Assembly (NCBI RefSeq): GCF_004138335.1 | Contig: NZ_RYFW01000001.1 | Coordinates: 1,054,001 to 1,118,000, forward strand | DNA: 64,000 nt | Source of the DNA: Peristeroidobacter agariperforans | GTDB lineage: Bacteria; Pseudomonadota; Gammaproteobacteria; Steroidobacterales; Steroidobacteraceae | Direction: 5' to 3' | Shown here: positions 63,830 through 64,000 of the stretch, piece by piece | How positions within the stretch are numbered: the first letter of the stretch is position 1 | Layout: every line of letters starts with the position of its first letter | The notes under the pieces: generated by a model | What the model saw: only the letters and a program-made list of their open reading frames with translations | What the model was told of the DNA's origin: nothing | The model's database searches: none | Translations under genes and position numbers: made by a program

Positions 63830-64000
63830 TTAGTAACGATACGTTGCGGTTACCGAGACGGTCCGCGGCGGTCCGTAGAAACCTATCTGGCTGAACCCAC
63901 CCGTCGGGCCCGTCGCGCCGAAGTCATAACCTGCGACTCGATATTCCTCGTCGAGGATGTTCTTGCCCTCGACGGCGAAGCGCCAGGTTTCATCCGCGGT
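63830..64000 (-). CDS. TonB-dependent receptor, C-terminal fragment (cut by window end)
   Basis: The last 56 residues are in the window: WRFAVEGKNILDEEYRV, then GFYGPPRTVSVTATYRY and a stop. The NILDEEY motif, the GPPRT turn and the terminal aromatic Y are the normal end of a TonB-dependent outer-membrane beta barrel. The rest lies beyond the window. Substrate cannot be told. Confidence 0.87.
   Translation of the reverse strand, partial: TADETWRFAVEGKNILDEEYRVAGYDFGATGPTGGFSQIGFYGPPRTVSVTATYRY

Noticed and set aside
1-64000. CRISPR arrays, tRNA and rRNA genes
   Set aside because: No regularly spaced direct repeats and no tRNA cloverleaf or rRNA-like sequence were seen in any gap on reading through.

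Overview
The window is about 64 kb of GC-rich chromosome from a gammaproteobacterium. The gene orders rph-rdgB-hemW, pilMNOPQ-aroK-aroB-dgt-hemE and rpmE near gltA are typical of that class. An UrcA-family secreted protein, several small secreted or membrane proteins and a TonB-receptor fragment suggest a Steroidobacter/Nevskiales- or Xanthomonadales-like bacterium. This placement is inference from gene content; there is no rRNA in the window. I saw no tRNA, rRNA, CRISPR array or intact insertion sequence.

Left part (1-26 kb) is mostly housekeeping. It holds a cut PP2C phosphatase, rph, rdgB, hemW, a gap with a tight cluster of DnaA boxes, rpmE, an M48 lipoprotein protease, a citrate synthase gene with an apparent one-base frameshift, PBP1A, the type IV pilus operon pilMNOPQ, aroK-aroB-dgt, hemE, fadD and tesA, and an ABC transporter pair of the YbbA/YbbP type.

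Middle part (26-45 kb) is more accessory. It has a putative anti-sigma-like membrane protein, an SRPBCC protein, a three-gene FHA / PP2C / Ser-Thr kinase cassette like the threonine-phosphorylation switch of type VI secretion but with no secretion genes nearby, and a prolyl-tRNA synthetase of the archaeal/eukaryotic-like class. It also has two DMT transporters, a LytS/LytTR two-component pair, a 188-bp nested palindrome that looks like a MITE, a hybrid sensor kinase with an esterase, a LysR regulator, and an encapsulated-ferritin/encapsulin operon for an iron-storing nanocompartment.

Right part (45-64 kb) is dominated by a tightly overlapping operon of eight large genes plus a small zinc-ribbon gene. 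In order these are a vWA membrane protein, a legumain/caspase-like protein that lacks the catalytic Cys, a TPR gluzincin metallopeptidase, a MoxR ATPase, a DUF58 protein, a BatA-type membrane protein, a very large DUF4175-type protein and a DUF4159 protein. It resembles the MoxR/Bat (aerotolerance) class of envelope systems but with an unusual set of protease-like partners, and is the best candidate here for a poorly described system. A sensor kinase, an AmpG-like MFS transporter, a second palindromic element, a 3-hydroxybutyrate dehydrogenase-like SDR and the 3' end of a TonB-dependent receptor close the window.
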